DNA from: Thiodiazotropha sp040793985
GTDB taxonomy: Bacteria > Pseudomonadota > Gammaproteobacteria > Chromatiales > Chromatiaceae
Direction: 5' to 3'
Assembly: GCA_040793985.1 (NCBI GenBank)
Contig: JBFNJI010000013.1
Location: 1-64,000, forward strand
DNA: 64,000 nt
Positions 43,131 to 52,237 of this stretch are shown here, piece after piece. Below the pieces are notes generated by a model, which was not told the DNA's origin, did no database searches, and saw only the letters and a program-made list of their open reading frames with translations. The first letter of the stretch is position 1, and each line of letters begins with the position of its first letter. Made by a program: the position numbers and the translations under genes.

Positions 43131-44750
43131 TCAGTAGGGGGAGTAGTTGTCGGGTATCAGTACCGTGGGCCTGTGCTGGACCCGATCATCCAGGTAGGGA
43201 TAGTCGATGGTGAAGTGGAGTCCGCGACTCTCCCGGCGGGATTGGGCCGAACGAATGATCATATCCGCGACATCGACCAGGTTGCGCAGTTCGAGCAGAT
43301 CGATGCTGACCCGGAAATTACTGTAGTACTCGACAATCTCACGGCGCAGCAGATCGGTTCGCCTGCAGGCTCTCATCAATCGTTTGTTGCTGCGCACGAT
43401 ACCGACATAGTCCCACATGAAGTGGCGCAGCTCATCCCAGTTATGGGAGACCACGACCTCTTCATCGGGTTCGGTAACCCGGCTTTCATCCCAGGGTGGC
43501 AGCGCGGGCGGTCTCGGTGTCTCTGCGTCCAGGGCGTGGATATCCCGAGCGGCGAGATTGGCGAACACCAAACACTCCAGGAGTGAATTGCTGGCCATGC
43601 GATTGGCGCCGTGGAGTCCTGTATAGGCGCTTTCACCGATGACATAGAGCCCGGCCAAGTCGGTACGTGCCTGCTCGTCTGCCATTACACCGCCACAGGT
43701 GTAGTGGGCGGCAGGAACCACCGGTAACGGCTGCTTGGTCATGTCGATACCGTAATCGAGACAGCGTTTGTAGATGGTGGGAAAGTGCTCCTTTACGAAA
43801 TCCGCGGGTTTATGGCTGATATCCAGATAGAGGCAGTCGGCACCGATACGCTTCATCTCGTGATCGATGGCGCGGGCAACTATATCGCGGGGCGCCAACT
43901 CCTCGCGCTCATCGAAGAGATGCATGAAACGGCTGCCATCTGGAAGTTTCAGCTGGCCACCCTCGCCCCGTACGGCCTCCGAGATGAGAAAGCTCTTGGC
44001 CTCGGGATGGTAGAGGCAGGTGGGGTGGAACTGGATGAACTCCATATTGGCAACCCGGCATCCGGCCCTCCAGGCCATGGCAATTCCATCACCCGTGGCG
44101 ACATCCGGATTGCTCGTGTATTGATAGACTTTGCTCGCGCCCCCCGTTGCCAGGACGACGAATCGGGCTGCAAAGGTCTCGACACGGTTGTTTTCGTGAT
44201 CGAGGATATAGGCGCCGTAGCAGCGCTTCTGCTGTTTCTCCTGGCTGCGTTCGCTGGTAATCAGGTCAATTGCTATATGGTGTTCGAAGAGGTCGATATT
44301 GGGTTTTGCCATTACCTGAGCCTGGAGCGTGGTTTCCACCTCCTTTCCGGTGGCGTCGGCGGCATGGATGACGCGACGATGGGAGTGTCCGCCCTCCCTG
44401 GTCAGGTGATAACCGCTGCTGGAAGCCGAGTTGTCGTCTCGGGTGAAGTTGACCCCCCCCTTAAGCAGCCAGTCGATGTTCATCGGGCCATTTTCCACTA
44501 CCAGCTGAACTATTTTTTCATCACAGAGTCCCACCCCAGCGTCGAGGGTGTCTTTAACGTGGGACGCAATGCTGTCCTCTTCATCCAGGACTGCGGATAT
44601 CCCGCCCTGTGCATAGTAGGTATTGGTTTCTTTGAGCTCTCGCTTGGAGATAATGGCTATTTTCAGCTGGCTGTCCAGGTGCAAGGCCAAGCTCAAACCG
44701 GCTGCACCGCTGCCGATGATAAGAACGTCATGCTGGTAATCGGTTGTCAT
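43131..44750 (-). CDS. nadB: L-aspartate oxidase
   Basis: Flavoenzyme that turns aspartate into iminoaspartate for NAD synthesis, using O2 or fumarate. The protein has 539 residues. The FAD motif is DVLIIGSGAAGLSLALHL. The sequence YYAQGGISAVLDEEDSIASH, HTREGGHSHRR-like segment LTREGGHSHRRVIHAADATG and AAHYTCGGVMADEQART belong to this family. GLHGANRMASNSLLECLVFA is also typical. nadA and nadC are not in the window. It diverges from rpoE over a 181-bp region that holds an Fnr-like box. Confidence 0.97.
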   Translation of the reverse strand: MTTDYQHDVLIIGSGAAGLSLALHLDSQLKIAIISKRELKETNTYYAQGGISAVLDEEDSIASHVKDTLDAGVGLCDEKIVQLVVENGPMNIDWLLKGGVNFTRDDNSASSSGYHLTREGGHSHRRVIHAADATGKEVETTLQAQVMAKPNIDLFEHHIAIDLITSERSQEKQQKRCYGAYILDHENNRVETFAARFVVLATGGASKVYQYTSNPDVATGDGIAMAWRAGCRVANMEFIQFHPTCLYHPEAKSFLISEAVRGEGGQLKLPDGSRFMHLFDEREELAPRDIVARAIDHEMKRIGADCLYLDISHKPADFVKEHFPTIYKRCLDYGIDMTKQPLPVVPAAHYTCGGVMADEQARTDLAGLYVIGESAYTGLHGANRMASNSLLECLVFANLAARDIHALDAETPRPPALPPWDESRVTEPDEEVVVSHNWDELRHFMWDYVGIVRSNKRLMRACRRTDLLRREIVEYYSNFRVSIDLLELRNLVDVADMIIRSAQSRRESRGLHFTIDYPYLDDRVQHRPTVLIPDNYSPY

Positions 44751-44824
44751 ATTTGCGGGGTCGAGTCGTTACGGTGATAATGCGCATCCAGATGTAGCGC
44801 ATCCTAGCTTAATTTGCCATTTCG

Positions 44825-44838
44825 TTGAACTAGATCAA
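44825..44838. promoter_or_regulatory. Fnr/Anr-like box between nadB and rpoE
   Basis: TTGAACTAGATCAA matches TTGAT-N4-ATCAA in 9 of 10 fixed positions. Its centre is 58 nt before the predicted rpoE start site, too far for a classic class II site. On the nadB side a TAGGAT in the minus strand (44806-44801) would put the centre near -38. The box could therefore serve nadB, an enzyme whose electron acceptor depends on oxygen. Spacing is not ideal for either gene. Confidence 0.4.
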
Positions 44839-44858
44839 TAGAAGCTGGGGGATTGCGA

Positions 44859-44884
44859 GAACTATTCAATACAGAGACTGTCAA
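44859..44884 (+). promoter_or_regulatory. Sigma-E-type promoter of rpoE
   Basis: GAACTA at 44859-44864 and TCAA at 44881-44884 are separated by 16 nt, close to the ECF sigma-E pattern GAACTT-N16-TCtgA/TCAAA. The start would be near 44890, 42 nt before the rpoE ATG. rpoE/algU operons are typically self-activated, so the position is as expected. The -35 departs from consensus in its last base. Confidence 0.5.
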
Positions 44885-44931
44885 TGGGACTGAGCACAGG
44901 ATGTGCCCGTCACGAGGAGGTAACGGCCCGG

Positions 44932-45510
44932 ATGGGCGAGCGGTTAATCGATCAGGAGCTCGTTGTACGAGTTCAACAGGGTGATAAAAAAGCGTTTGAC
45001 CTGTTGGTACTCAAATACCAGCAGAAGATCACCAATCTGATCTCACGCTATATCCGGGATCCTCATGAGGTGCTGGATGTGACCCAGGAGGCCTTCATCA
45101 AAGCCTACCGGGCCATCCCTAAGTTCCGTGGAGACAGCGCTTTTTACACCTGGCTCTATCGGATCGCCATCAACACGGCAAAAAATTACCTCGTGGCTCA
45201 GGGACGCCGGCCTCCATCTGACGATGTGGAGGCCGAGGTGGCTGAACAAATGGACGTCGGTACGCGTCTAAAGGAGACAGGCACACCGGAGAATCATGTA
45301 TTGACCGATGAGATCAGCATGACTGTACAGAAGGCCATCGACGATCTGCCCGAGGATCTGCGTACAGCCATTGTTCTGCGAGAGCTTGAGGGAATGAGCT
45401 ACGAGGAGATCGCCAATGCCATGTCCTGTCCCGTCGGGACAGTGCGTTCACGCATATTCAGGGCGCGCGAGGCGATCGATAAAAAACTGAGACCATTGTT
45501 ACAACCTTAA
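44932..45510 (+). CDS. rpoE: Extracytoplasmic sigma factor RpoE (AlgU)
   Basis: ECF sigma factor for envelope stress; 192 residues, close to E. coli RpoE. Region 2: GDKKAFDLLVLKYQQKITNL, EVLDVTQEAFIKAYRAIPKF and AFYTWLYRIAINTAKNYL. Region 4: DDLPEDLRTAIVLRELEGMS and YEEIANAMSCPVGTVRSRIF. ATG 44932 (MGERLIDQEL) is chosen because it fits the family start and has GAGGAGG 11 nt upstream; the in-frame ATG 44884 falls in the predicted -10. It heads rpoE-rseA-rseB-rseC-mucD. Confidence 0.97.
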   Translation: MGERLIDQELVVRVQQGDKKAFDLLVLKYQQKITNLISRYIRDPHEVLDVTQEAFIKAYRAIPKFRGDSAFYTWLYRIAINTAKNYLVAQGRRPPSDDVEAEVAEQMDVGTRLKETGTPENHVLTDEISMTVQKAIDDLPEDLRTAIVLRELEGMSYEEIANAMSCPVGTVRSRIFRAREAIDKKLRPLLQP

Positions 45511-45520
45511 TGTCAGGCAT

Positions 45521-46117
45521 ATGAAGATGACTGAGCAAGAGTTCGAAAGATTGTCCGCACTCGTGGATGACGAAATTTCAGAGCACGAAATTTCTGGAGA
45601 AATCAACAAGCTGAAGAACAGCCCGGAGCGTCTGGATGTGTGGTCGCGCTACCATCTGATAGGGGATGCGATGCGTAACGAACTTGGCAAGATCCACGAC
45701 ACCGGCATTGCACGCTCCATCAGTCAGCAGCTTGAGAATGAGCCAGTGGTGCTGGCGCCCGCTGCGCTGAAGCGCCGCATTCCGATCCGCAAAAGAACCT
45801 TGACCGGGGTTGCGGTGGCCGCATCGCTTACTGCGGTGGCCGTGGTGATGGCACCGCAGATGATCAATCCAGGGAGCTCCGAAGCGCCCAATCAACTGGT
45901 TTCAAGCGCTCCGCTTGAGCAAGGCGAGCGATTGCAGGAGAGCAGGATAGTCTATGTGGCTGAGGACGGTACCCGCTGGAAGCTGTTGAAAAAACCCAAG
46001 GTTGAATCCAGATTGAATGCCTATCTGTTGAATCACCAGGATCTTTCGTCATCAAGTAACATAAAGGGTATCATGCCCTATGCGACATTCGTCAGTTATG
46101 ATGAGAACAAGCAGTAA
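45521..46117 (+). CDS. rseA: Sigma-E anti-sigma factor RseA (MucA)
   Basis: Inner-membrane anti-sigma factor, 198 residues. The N-terminal cytoplasmic domain begins EFERLSALVDDEISEHEISG and includes WSRYHLIGDAMRNEL, the RseA/MucA motif that holds the sigma factor. One membrane helix (about 93-111, TGVAVAASLTAVAVVMAPQ) is followed by a periplasmic region with IVYVAEDGTRWKLL. ATG 45521 or 45527 could be the start; the second has better spacing from AGG. It starts 10 nt after rpoE. Confidence 0.94.
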   Translation: MKMTEQEFERLSALVDDEISEHEISGEINKLKNSPERLDVWSRYHLIGDAMRNELGKIHDTGIARSISQQLENEPVVLAPAALKRRIPIRKRTLTGVAVAASLTAVAVVMAPQMINPGSSEAPNQLVSSAPLEQGERLQESRIVYVAEDGTRWKLLKKPKVESRLNAYLLNHQDLSSSSNIKGIMPYATFVSYDENKQ

Positions 46118-46143
46118 AGATTGGTAACAGGGACCCACACGGA

Positions 46144-47139
46144 ATGAGTTCAGTGCCATCGATGAACCGCCTTAGTCAGACCTTCTTGACCCTCTGTCTC
46201 TGTCTGATGATCTCCCACACCGCTGTCGCCGATGCGGAACTGTCACCGAAGGATTGGCTAGAACGCATGATGGAAGCGGTGCAGAAACTGAATTATCAGG
46301 GTACCTTCATCTACCTCCACGACCATCAGCTCGAGAGCATGAGAATCGCCCATGCAGTGCAGGGAGATCGTGTCAGAGAGAGCCTGATATCGTTGAACGG
46401 TGCACCTCGTGAGGTGATCCGCGATGAGGAGTCGGTGACCTGCGTTCTGCCCGATTCCAATGAGGTTTCGGTGGATCGGCGCACACCCAGCGCCAAGTAT
46501 CTCAATATCCTTCCGCATGACCTGGATCAGCTGGACAGTCACTACAGTTTTCAAAATTTGGGCAAGACCCGGATTGCCAATCGTCAGGCCCAGGTGGTGG
46601 TGATCGTGCCGAACGACCGCCTGCGTTACGGATATCGTTTCGCACTCGATACAGAGAGCGGCCTGCCGCTGAAATCTGATCTGCTGAATGAGCATGGCGA
46701 GTTGGTGGAGCAGACAATGTTCACTGAGTTGCAGATAGGTGTTGCCGAGATCAGCGAGCTTCATAACCGGGAGTCGCTGTTTACATATCGCTTGAAGAGT
46801 CACCCCGATACGACGAATAAAATTCCTCTCCTGAATCCGATCATATGGGACTTCATCGGATTGCCGAGTGGCTTCAAGCTCAGCATGCAACATCAACTGA
46901 TCGATCAACACAGCAGCGACCCCATCCACCAGTATGTATTCAGCGACGGACTGAGTTCACTTTCGGTTTTCGTCGAGCCGGAAACCAGGGAAGAGGCGTT
47001 CAGCGGCGTATCGCGGCTGGGTGCCATCAATGCCTGGGGCGGCCAGGTTCACGGCTACCAGGTGACTGCGGTTGGTGAAGTACCGGCAGTCACGATTCTG
47101 GGAATTGTCCAAGGCATGCAACTCAAATCGGATCAATGA
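46144..47139 (+). CDS. rseB: Sigma-E regulator RseB (MucB)
   Basis: Periplasmic protein that binds RseA and senses lipoproteins or LPS. It has 331 residues with a signal peptide (hydrophobic core FLTLCLCLMISHTAV, cut near VADA). The large lipid-binding domain is seen in DWLERMMEAVQKLNYQGTFI and RIAHAVQGDRVRESLISLNG; a smaller C-terminal domain has HQYVFSDGLSSLSVFVEP. ATG 46144 or 46165 may be the start. The 3' end overlaps rseC by 4 bp. Confidence 0.95.
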   Translation: MSSVPSMNRLSQTFLTLCLCLMISHTAVADAELSPKDWLERMMEAVQKLNYQGTFIYLHDHQLESMRIAHAVQGDRVRESLISLNGAPREVIRDEESVTCVLPDSNEVSVDRRTPSAKYLNILPHDLDQLDSHYSFQNLGKTRIANRQAQVVVIVPNDRLRYGYRFALDTESGLPLKSDLLNEHGELVEQTMFTELQIGVAEISELHNRESLFTYRLKSHPDTTNKIPLLNPIIWDFIGLPSGFKLSMQHQLIDQHSSDPIHQYVFSDGLSSLSVFVEPETREEAFSGVSRLGAINAWGGQVHGYQVTAVGEVPAVTILGIVQGMQLKSDQ

Positions 47140-47621
47140 TTGAAGAGCCTGCCAGCGTCATCAGCGTAGATGATGGATATGCCTATGTTGAGACTCAAAA
47201 AAGCCCGGCCTGTGGTGCCTGCAGTAGCGCCGGCAGCTGCTCTACCTCGGTTCTGAGTGGCCTTTTCAAGCGGCGCCACACCCGTCTCAAAGTCGTCAAT
47301 CCAATCGCTGCCAAACCGGGTGATCAGGTGATAATCGGGCTCGCGGAAGATGCCCTGTTGAAAGTCTCATTTATGGCCTATCTGCTACCCCTGCTGAGCA
47401 TGCTGCTGATGGCTCTGCTGATGCAGGCATTGGCCAGTCGCTTCACATGGCAGATTGGGGAACTCCCGCAAGTCGTCGGTGGTCTATTGGGCCTGATTGC
47501 CGGATTTTTTCTGCTTAAGCGGCTTGCTGGGCAGAGGCGGGACAAACCAAGTTATCAAGCGGTCATTATACGTTTAGCCAATACCAAAACCGTGGAGTTT
47601 TCCCGGGAATACGTCGGCTAA
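47136..47621 (+). CDS. rseC: SoxR-reducing/sigma-E regulator RseC (MucC)
   Basis: Inner-membrane protein of 161 residues. The N-terminal Cys cluster ACGACSSAGSC is typical of RseC and may hold a metal or Fe-S centre. Two membrane helices (about 74-98 and 107-128) follow, and a short cytoplasmic tail. It is coupled to rseB by a 4-bp overlap. In other bacteria it takes part in SoxR reduction and acts mildly on the sigma-E system. Confidence 0.92.
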   Translation: MIEEPASVISVDDGYAYVETQKSPACGACSSAGSCSTSVLSGLFKRRHTRLKVVNPIAAKPGDQVIIGLAEDALLKVSFMAYLLPLLSMLLMALLMQALASRFTWQIGELPQVVGGLLGLIAGFFLLKRLAGQRRDKPSYQAVIIRLANTKTVEFSREYVG

Positions 47622-47700
47622 TCACAGGTCTGCAGCTGACTATAGTTTTCACTACCGCACGTTCGGTGCGTTTTTCTTGAGTTTCTCCAGGAGCTGTTAC

Positions 47701-49137
47701 ATGAGAGCAAAACAGATACTCGTACACTCCCTAGCCGTAGTCATGCTGGGGCTCATCTTCTCTCTGTCCTCACAGGCCAGGGATCTACCGAACTTTGCCG
47801 ATTTAGCCGAAGAGAATGCACCCTCGGTAGTCAACATCAGCACGAAACAGAAATCCCTGGGACGCAATCTGCAGCGCTTCAATATTCCTGACTTGGATGA
47901 GTTTCCCGAAGGCAGCCCGCTTGGGGAGCTGATGAAGAAATTTTTCGGAAATCACGGCTTCCCCATGCCGGATGAAGGGCCTGAAAAGCGTTCCTTGGGT
48001 TCCGGATTCATCATTTCCGAAGATGGCTATATTCTCACCAACAACCACGTTGTCGATGAAGCGGACCAGATTCTGGTGCGAATGAACGATCGCCGGGAGT
48101 TTGTCGCAGAGGTCATCGGTAAGGACGAGCGTAGCGATATCGCCCTGATCAAGATCGATGCCGAGGATCTTCCAGTGGTGGATATCGGCGACTCCCGGCA
48201 GCTCAGGGTAGGTGAATGGGTTTTGGCCATCGGGTCGCCCTTCGGCTTCGATCACTCGGTCACCGCAGGTATCGTCAGCGCCAAAGGGCGCAATCTGCCC
48301 AGCGAAAACTACGTACCTTTCATCCAGACCGATGTCGCCATCAATCCAGGTAATTCAGGAGGACCGCTGTTTAACCTCGACGGCAAGGTTGTGGGCATCA
48401 ATTCTCAGATCTACAGCCGCTCTGGCGGCTTCATGGGTCTCTCCTTCGCCATCCCCATTGAGATGGCCATGGATGTCGCCGAACAGCTGAAAACCCGTGG
48501 ACGTGTCACCCGTGGTTGGCTCGGGGTGTTGATTCAGGATGTGACCAATGATCTTGCAGAGAGCTTCGGCATGAAACATCCCCGGGGTGCGTTGATTGCT
48601 CGGGTGTTGCCTGACAGCCCTTCGGAGTCCGCCGGTTTGCAGGTTGGCGATGTCATCTTGGAGTTTAACGGTACCAGGATCGCCACCTCTTCAGAACTGC
48701 CGCCATTGGTTGGCCGCAGTAATGTGGACAAGCCCGCAACACTGAAGATCCTGCGTAACGGAAAGAGCAGAGAGATGAAGGTCAATATCGGCGAACTGCC
48801 GGCGGAGGATGAGATGGAGCTGGCCGGCACGCAGGCCCCGAAGGTTTCGGAAAACCGTCTCGGGCTCATGGTCTCCAAGGTCAGCCCTCAATTGCGGAAG
48901 CAATTGCGCCTGCCCAGTCGACATGGGGTGGTAGTGGAATCCGCTACCGGCCAGTCTGCCCGGGAAGCCGGTATTCAGCAGGGTGACGTTATCCTGATGA
49001 TCAATCAACGGGAGATTGAGGGAGTTGAGCATTTTAACAAGCTGGTCAAGGAGTTACCTGCTGACAAGACGGTCCCCCTGCTGGTGCACCGTAATACCGG
49101 GCCTATCTTTCTGGCATTGCGCGTTCCCGAAGAGTGA
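47701..49137 (+). CDS. mucD: Do-family periplasmic serine protease (MucD/DegP)
   Basis: Periplasmic quality-control protease of 478 residues. A signal peptide is present (VHSLAVVMLGLIFSLSSQA). The catalytic triad is His116 (TNNHVVDEAD), Asp146 (ERSDIALIKID) and Ser219 (NPGNSGGPLF). Two PDZ domains follow: GWLGVLIQDVTNDLAESFGM onward, and LGLMVSKVSPQLRKQLRLPS onward. ATG 47701 has AGGAG 8 nt upstream; the frame is open to TTG 47677. Placement after rseC matches the algU-mucABCD order of Pseudomonas. A 79-bp gap before it may hold a second promoter. Confidence 0.96.
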   Translation: MRAKQILVHSLAVVMLGLIFSLSSQARDLPNFADLAEENAPSVVNISTKQKSLGRNLQRFNIPDLDEFPEGSPLGELMKKFFGNHGFPMPDEGPEKRSLGSGFIISEDGYILTNNHVVDEADQILVRMNDRREFVAEVIGKDERSDIALIKIDAEDLPVVDIGDSRQLRVGEWVLAIGSPFGFDHSVTAGIVSAKGRNLPSENYVPFIQTDVAINPGNSGGPLFNLDGKVVGINSQIYSRSGGFMGLSFAIPIEMAMDVAEQLKTRGRVTRGWLGVLIQDVTNDLAESFGMKHPRGALIARVLPDSPSESAGLQVGDVILEFNGTRIATSSELPPLVGRSNVDKPATLKILRNGKSREMKVNIGELPAEDEMELAGTQAPKVSENRLGLMVSKVSPQLRKQLRLPSRHGVVVESATGQSAREAGIQQGDVILMINQREIEGVEHFNKLVKELPADKTVPLLVHRNTGPIFLALRVPEE

Positions 49138-49376
49138 GCCCCTTGCGCTTCTACTATCGGGAAGGGTGTCATCTCTGTGATGACATGCTGCAGGAGCTTA
49201 AACGCTTGCAGGGGGAGTGGCCATTCGAGCTCATCGAGATAGATATCGACCGTCATCCAGAGATCCGGGATAGCTATCACACCAGGATACCTCTGCTCGA
49301 AGATCACCAGGGAAGGTGTCTGAGCGAGTATTTTCTCGACCAGGCATCACTTCTGAGCTATTTGCAGGGCGCCTGA
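49134..49376 (+). CDS. Glutaredoxin-like protein (DUF836)
   Basis: An 80-residue thioredoxin-fold protein. The active-site pair CHLC follows strand RFYYREG at residues 12-15, and the cis-Pro loop is TRIPLLEDHQG. It starts with GTG overlapping the mucD stop by 4 bp. Such small proteins occur beside mucD/lepA in many gammaproteobacteria; the redox partner is unknown. A terminator follows 40 bp downstream. Confidence 0.88.
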   Translation: MSPLRFYYREGCHLCDDMLQELKRLQGEWPFELIEIDIDRHPEIRDSYHTRIPLLEDHQGRCLSEYFLDQASLLSYLQGA

Positions 49377-49415
49377 TTTGGTATCATTCCCCGTTTGCGG
49401 CATCAAGCAACGATT

Positions 49416-49447
49416 GAAACGCCCCGAAACGGGGCGTTTCTATTTAT
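49416..49447 (+). terminator. Rho-independent terminator after the sigma-E operon
   Basis: Perfect 10-bp stem: GAAACGCCCC (49416-49425) with GGGGCGTTTC (49431-49440), 5-nt loop GAAAC, followed by TATTTATT. It ends 23 nt before the lepA ATG. It should separate the rpoE operon from lepA, unless it acts as an attenuator in the lepA leader. Confidence 0.8.
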
Positions 49448-49470
49448 TCGATTTAAAACTTCAGAACCCT

Positions 49471-51276
49471 ATGGCCGATTTGCAACATATCCGTAATTTC
49501 TCGATCATCGCCCACATTGATCATGGAAAATCGACAATCGCCGATCGGTTCATCCAGAGGTGTGGGGGGCTGACAGACCGTGAAATGGCGGACCAGGTGT
49601 GTGACTCCATGGATCTGGAGCGTGAACGGGGGATTACCATTAAGGCACAGAGCGTGACCCTCGACTATCGAGCAGGGGATGGTGAAACCTACCAGCTCAA
49701 CTTCATCGATACCCCGGGTCACGTGGATTTTTCCTATGAAGTGTCGCGCTCACTCTCGGCCTGTGAAGGCGCACTCCTGGTTGTGGATGCGGCCCAGGGG
49801 GTGGAGGCGCAGAGCGTAGCCAACTGTTACACAGCTATCGAGCAGGGATTGGAAGTGTTGCCGGTGCTGAACAAAATCGATCTGCCATCGGCGGAACCCG
49901 AACGGGTAATCAACGAGATCGAGGAGATTATCGGGCTGGATGCGGGAAGCGCCATCCGTGTCAGCGCCAAGACCGGGATCGGTATCGATGAGTTGCTGGA
50001 TCAGCTTGTGATTACCATACCGCCGCCCTCGGGGGATGCCGAGGCAGCGCTGCAGGCACTGATTATCGATTCATGGTTCGATCCCTATGTCGGTGTTATC
50101 TCCCTGATCCGTGTGGTGAATGGAGCCATTAAACCGAAGGACAAGATGCGCATCATGTCCACAGGTCGGGTCTATCAGGTTGAGAAGGTGGGGGTGTTTA
50201 CACCCAAGCAGCTGGACAAACCGCAACTGACGACAGGGGAGGTCGGCTATGTCATCGCCGGTATCAAGGAGATCGACGGTGCGCCAGTGGGCGATACCAT
50301 CACCCATGAAAACCGTCAGGCAGAAGCACCGCTTCCCGGTTTCGAAGAGATGCGCCCGCGGGTGTTTTCCGGGCTCTATCCGGTCAGCTCCGATGATTAT
50401 GAAGGTTTAAGGGATGCGCTGCAAAAGCTGCGCCTGAATGATGCAGCTTTACATTATGAGCCGGAAACTTCGCAGGCATTGGGTTTTGGCTTTCGCTGCG
50501 GATTTCTCGGCATGCTACATATGGAGATCGTCCAGGAACGCCTGGAGCGGGAATACGATCTCGATCTGATCACCACGGCACCCTCGGTGGTCTACGAGGT
50601 GCTGCAGAGCGATGGTGAGCTGATCCATATCGAGAATCCGGCCGCATTGCCGGAACCAAGCCAGATTGAAGAGGTGCGCGAACCGGTGATCGTTGCCACC
50701 ATCCTGGTTCCCCAGGACTATTTGGGCAATGTGATCACGTTGTGCATTGAAAAGCGCGGCGTACAGAAAAATATGCAGTACCTTGCTGGCCAGGTTCAGC
50801 TGAGCTTCGAACTGCCGATGAATGAAGTTGTACTCGATTTCTTTGACCGCCTGAAATCGGTGAGTCGGGGATATGCCTCGTTTGAGTATGAGTTCACCCA
50901 TTTCCAGGCGGCTCCACTGGTGAAACTGGATATCCTGATCAATGGTGAAAGGGTAGATGCCCTATCACTCATCGTGCACAAGGATCAGGCGCAAAGCCGG
51001 GGACGTGAGTTGACCTCAAAGATGAAGGAGATCATACCCCGGCAGATGTTCGAAGTTGCCATACAGGCGGCCATCGGCAATAAAATTATCGCGCGTACGA
51101 CGGTAAAGGCTCTGAGAAAGAATGTTACGGCCAAATGCTATGGGGGTGATATTACCCGTAAGCGCAAGCTTCTGGAAAAACAGAAAGCAGGTAAAAAGCG
51201 TATGAAGCAGGTTGGCAAGGTCGAAATCCCGCAGGATGCCTTTCTTGCAGTACTGCAAGTGGGTAAGGATAATTAA
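49471..51276 (+). CDS. lepA: Elongation factor 4 (LepA)
   Basis: Ribosome-binding GTPase that acts in initiation or back-translocation. The protein has 601 residues. G1 is AHIDHGKSTIADRF. The sequence DTPGHVDFSYEVSRSLSACE holds G3 and NKIDLPSA is G4. The LepA-specific C-terminal domain includes VDALSLIVHKDQAQSRGREL and RKNVTAKCYGGDITRKRKLL. ATG 49471 (MADLQHIRNFS) fits the family start; the frame is open upstream across the terminator but is not expected to be translated. lepB follows after 26 bp. Confidence 0.97.
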   Translation: MADLQHIRNFSIIAHIDHGKSTIADRFIQRCGGLTDREMADQVCDSMDLERERGITIKAQSVTLDYRAGDGETYQLNFIDTPGHVDFSYEVSRSLSACEGALLVVDAAQGVEAQSVANCYTAIEQGLEVLPVLNKIDLPSAEPERVINEIEEIIGLDAGSAIRVSAKTGIGIDELLDQLVITIPPPSGDAEAALQALIIDSWFDPYVGVISLIRVVNGAIKPKDKMRIMSTGRVYQVEKVGVFTPKQLDKPQLTTGEVGYVIAGIKEIDGAPVGDTITHENRQAEAPLPGFEEMRPRVFSGLYPVSSDDYEGLRDALQKLRLNDAALHYEPETSQALGFGFRCGFLGMLHMEIVQERLEREYDLDLITTAPSVVYEVLQSDGELIHIENPAALPEPSQIEEVREPVIVATILVPQDYLGNVITLCIEKRGVQKNMQYLAGQVQLSFELPMNEVVLDFFDRLKSVSRGYASFEYEFTHFQAAPLVKLDILINGERVDALSLIVHKDQAQSRGRELTSKMKEIIPRQMFEVAIQAAIGNKIIARTTVKALRKNVTAKCYGGDITRKRKLLEKQKAGKKRMKQVGKVEIPQDAFLAVLQVGKDN

Positions 51277-51302
51277 CTCTCTGGGAGAGGAAGAAGAAAC
51301 AG

Positions 51303-52154
51303 ATGAATTTTGATTTTCCTACGTTTCTTGTAGTCGCAAGTGCGCTGACAGGTGGTATTTGGTTGTTGGACGTCATCTTCTTGGCGCCAAAGCGACGTCA
51401 AGTACAAGTAGCAACCGATCAAGGAGTGGATGAAGAGGGGATATCAGTAACCAGGAAGGAACCGCTGATCGTTGAATACTCACGATCGTTTTTTCCGGTG
51501 ATATTTGCCGTGCTGATACTTCGTTCCTTTCTGGTGGAACCCTTCCGTATTCCTTCAGGCTCTATGATGCCGACACTGCTTGTCGGCGACTTCATTCTGG
51601 TTAACAAATTCAGCTACGGCATACGATTGCCCGTACTGAACAAGAAAATCATAGATCTGGGCGATCCTCAGCGCGGTGATCCGGTGGTTTTCCGTTATCC
51701 GAAACAACCATGGGTGGACTACATCAAGCGAGTAGTCGCGGTGGCCGGTGATACTATCTATTATCGCAACAAGACCCTCTATGTGAATGGTGAGGCCATG
51801 CCGCAAACGCCGTTGGGTCGCTATACAGGAGTTGGCAGTGGTGTGCGCATGACAGGTGCCATCATGGCCACGGAAAACCTGGATGGCATTGAACACTCGG
51901 TGCTGATCAATCCTCACGTACCGGACCTGCCCACTGGCTGCCGGGTTTTGAGTCAAGGCCCGATTACAATTCCTGAAGGTCACTATTTTGTCATGGGCGA
52001 CAACCGGGACAACAGCAACGACAGTCGCTGTTGGGGCTTGGTCCCCGATGAAAATCTTGTCGGCAAGGCGTTCGGTATCTGGATGAACTGGGATTCGGAA
52101 ATTGATGCATTTCCGCCAATAGCCTGGGAGCGTCTCGGAAAAGGTATTGATTAG
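51303..52154 (+). CDS. lepB: Signal peptidase I
   Basis: Cleaves signal peptides on the periplasmic face. The protein has 283 residues. Two N-terminal membrane helices (about 7-27 and 62-78) are present. The catalytic Ser87 is in FRIPSGSMMPTLLVGD and Lys142 in DYIKRVVAVAGD. The late box GHYFVMGDNRDNSNDSRCWG is complete. It is part of the lepA-lepB-DUF4845-rnc-era-recO block. Confidence 0.97.
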   Translation: MNFDFPTFLVVASALTGGIWLLDVIFLAPKRRQVQVATDQGVDEEGISVTRKEPLIVEYSRSFFPVIFAVLILRSFLVEPFRIPSGSMMPTLLVGDFILVNKFSYGIRLPVLNKKIIDLGDPQRGDPVVFRYPKQPWVDYIKRVVAVAGDTIYYRNKTLYVNGEAMPQTPLGRYTGVGSGVRMTGAIMATENLDGIEHSVLINPHVPDLPTGCRVLSQGPITIPEGHYFVMGDNRDNSNDSRCWGLVPDENLVGKAFGIWMNWDSEIDAFPPIAWERLGKGID

Positions 52155-52237
52155 ACATTTTGCGCAATGGCAGCTTGCTGAATCAAAATTTATCGGCTAT
52201 CTGTTCATTAGATTAAATTGTTATCGGGGTTTGTCGT

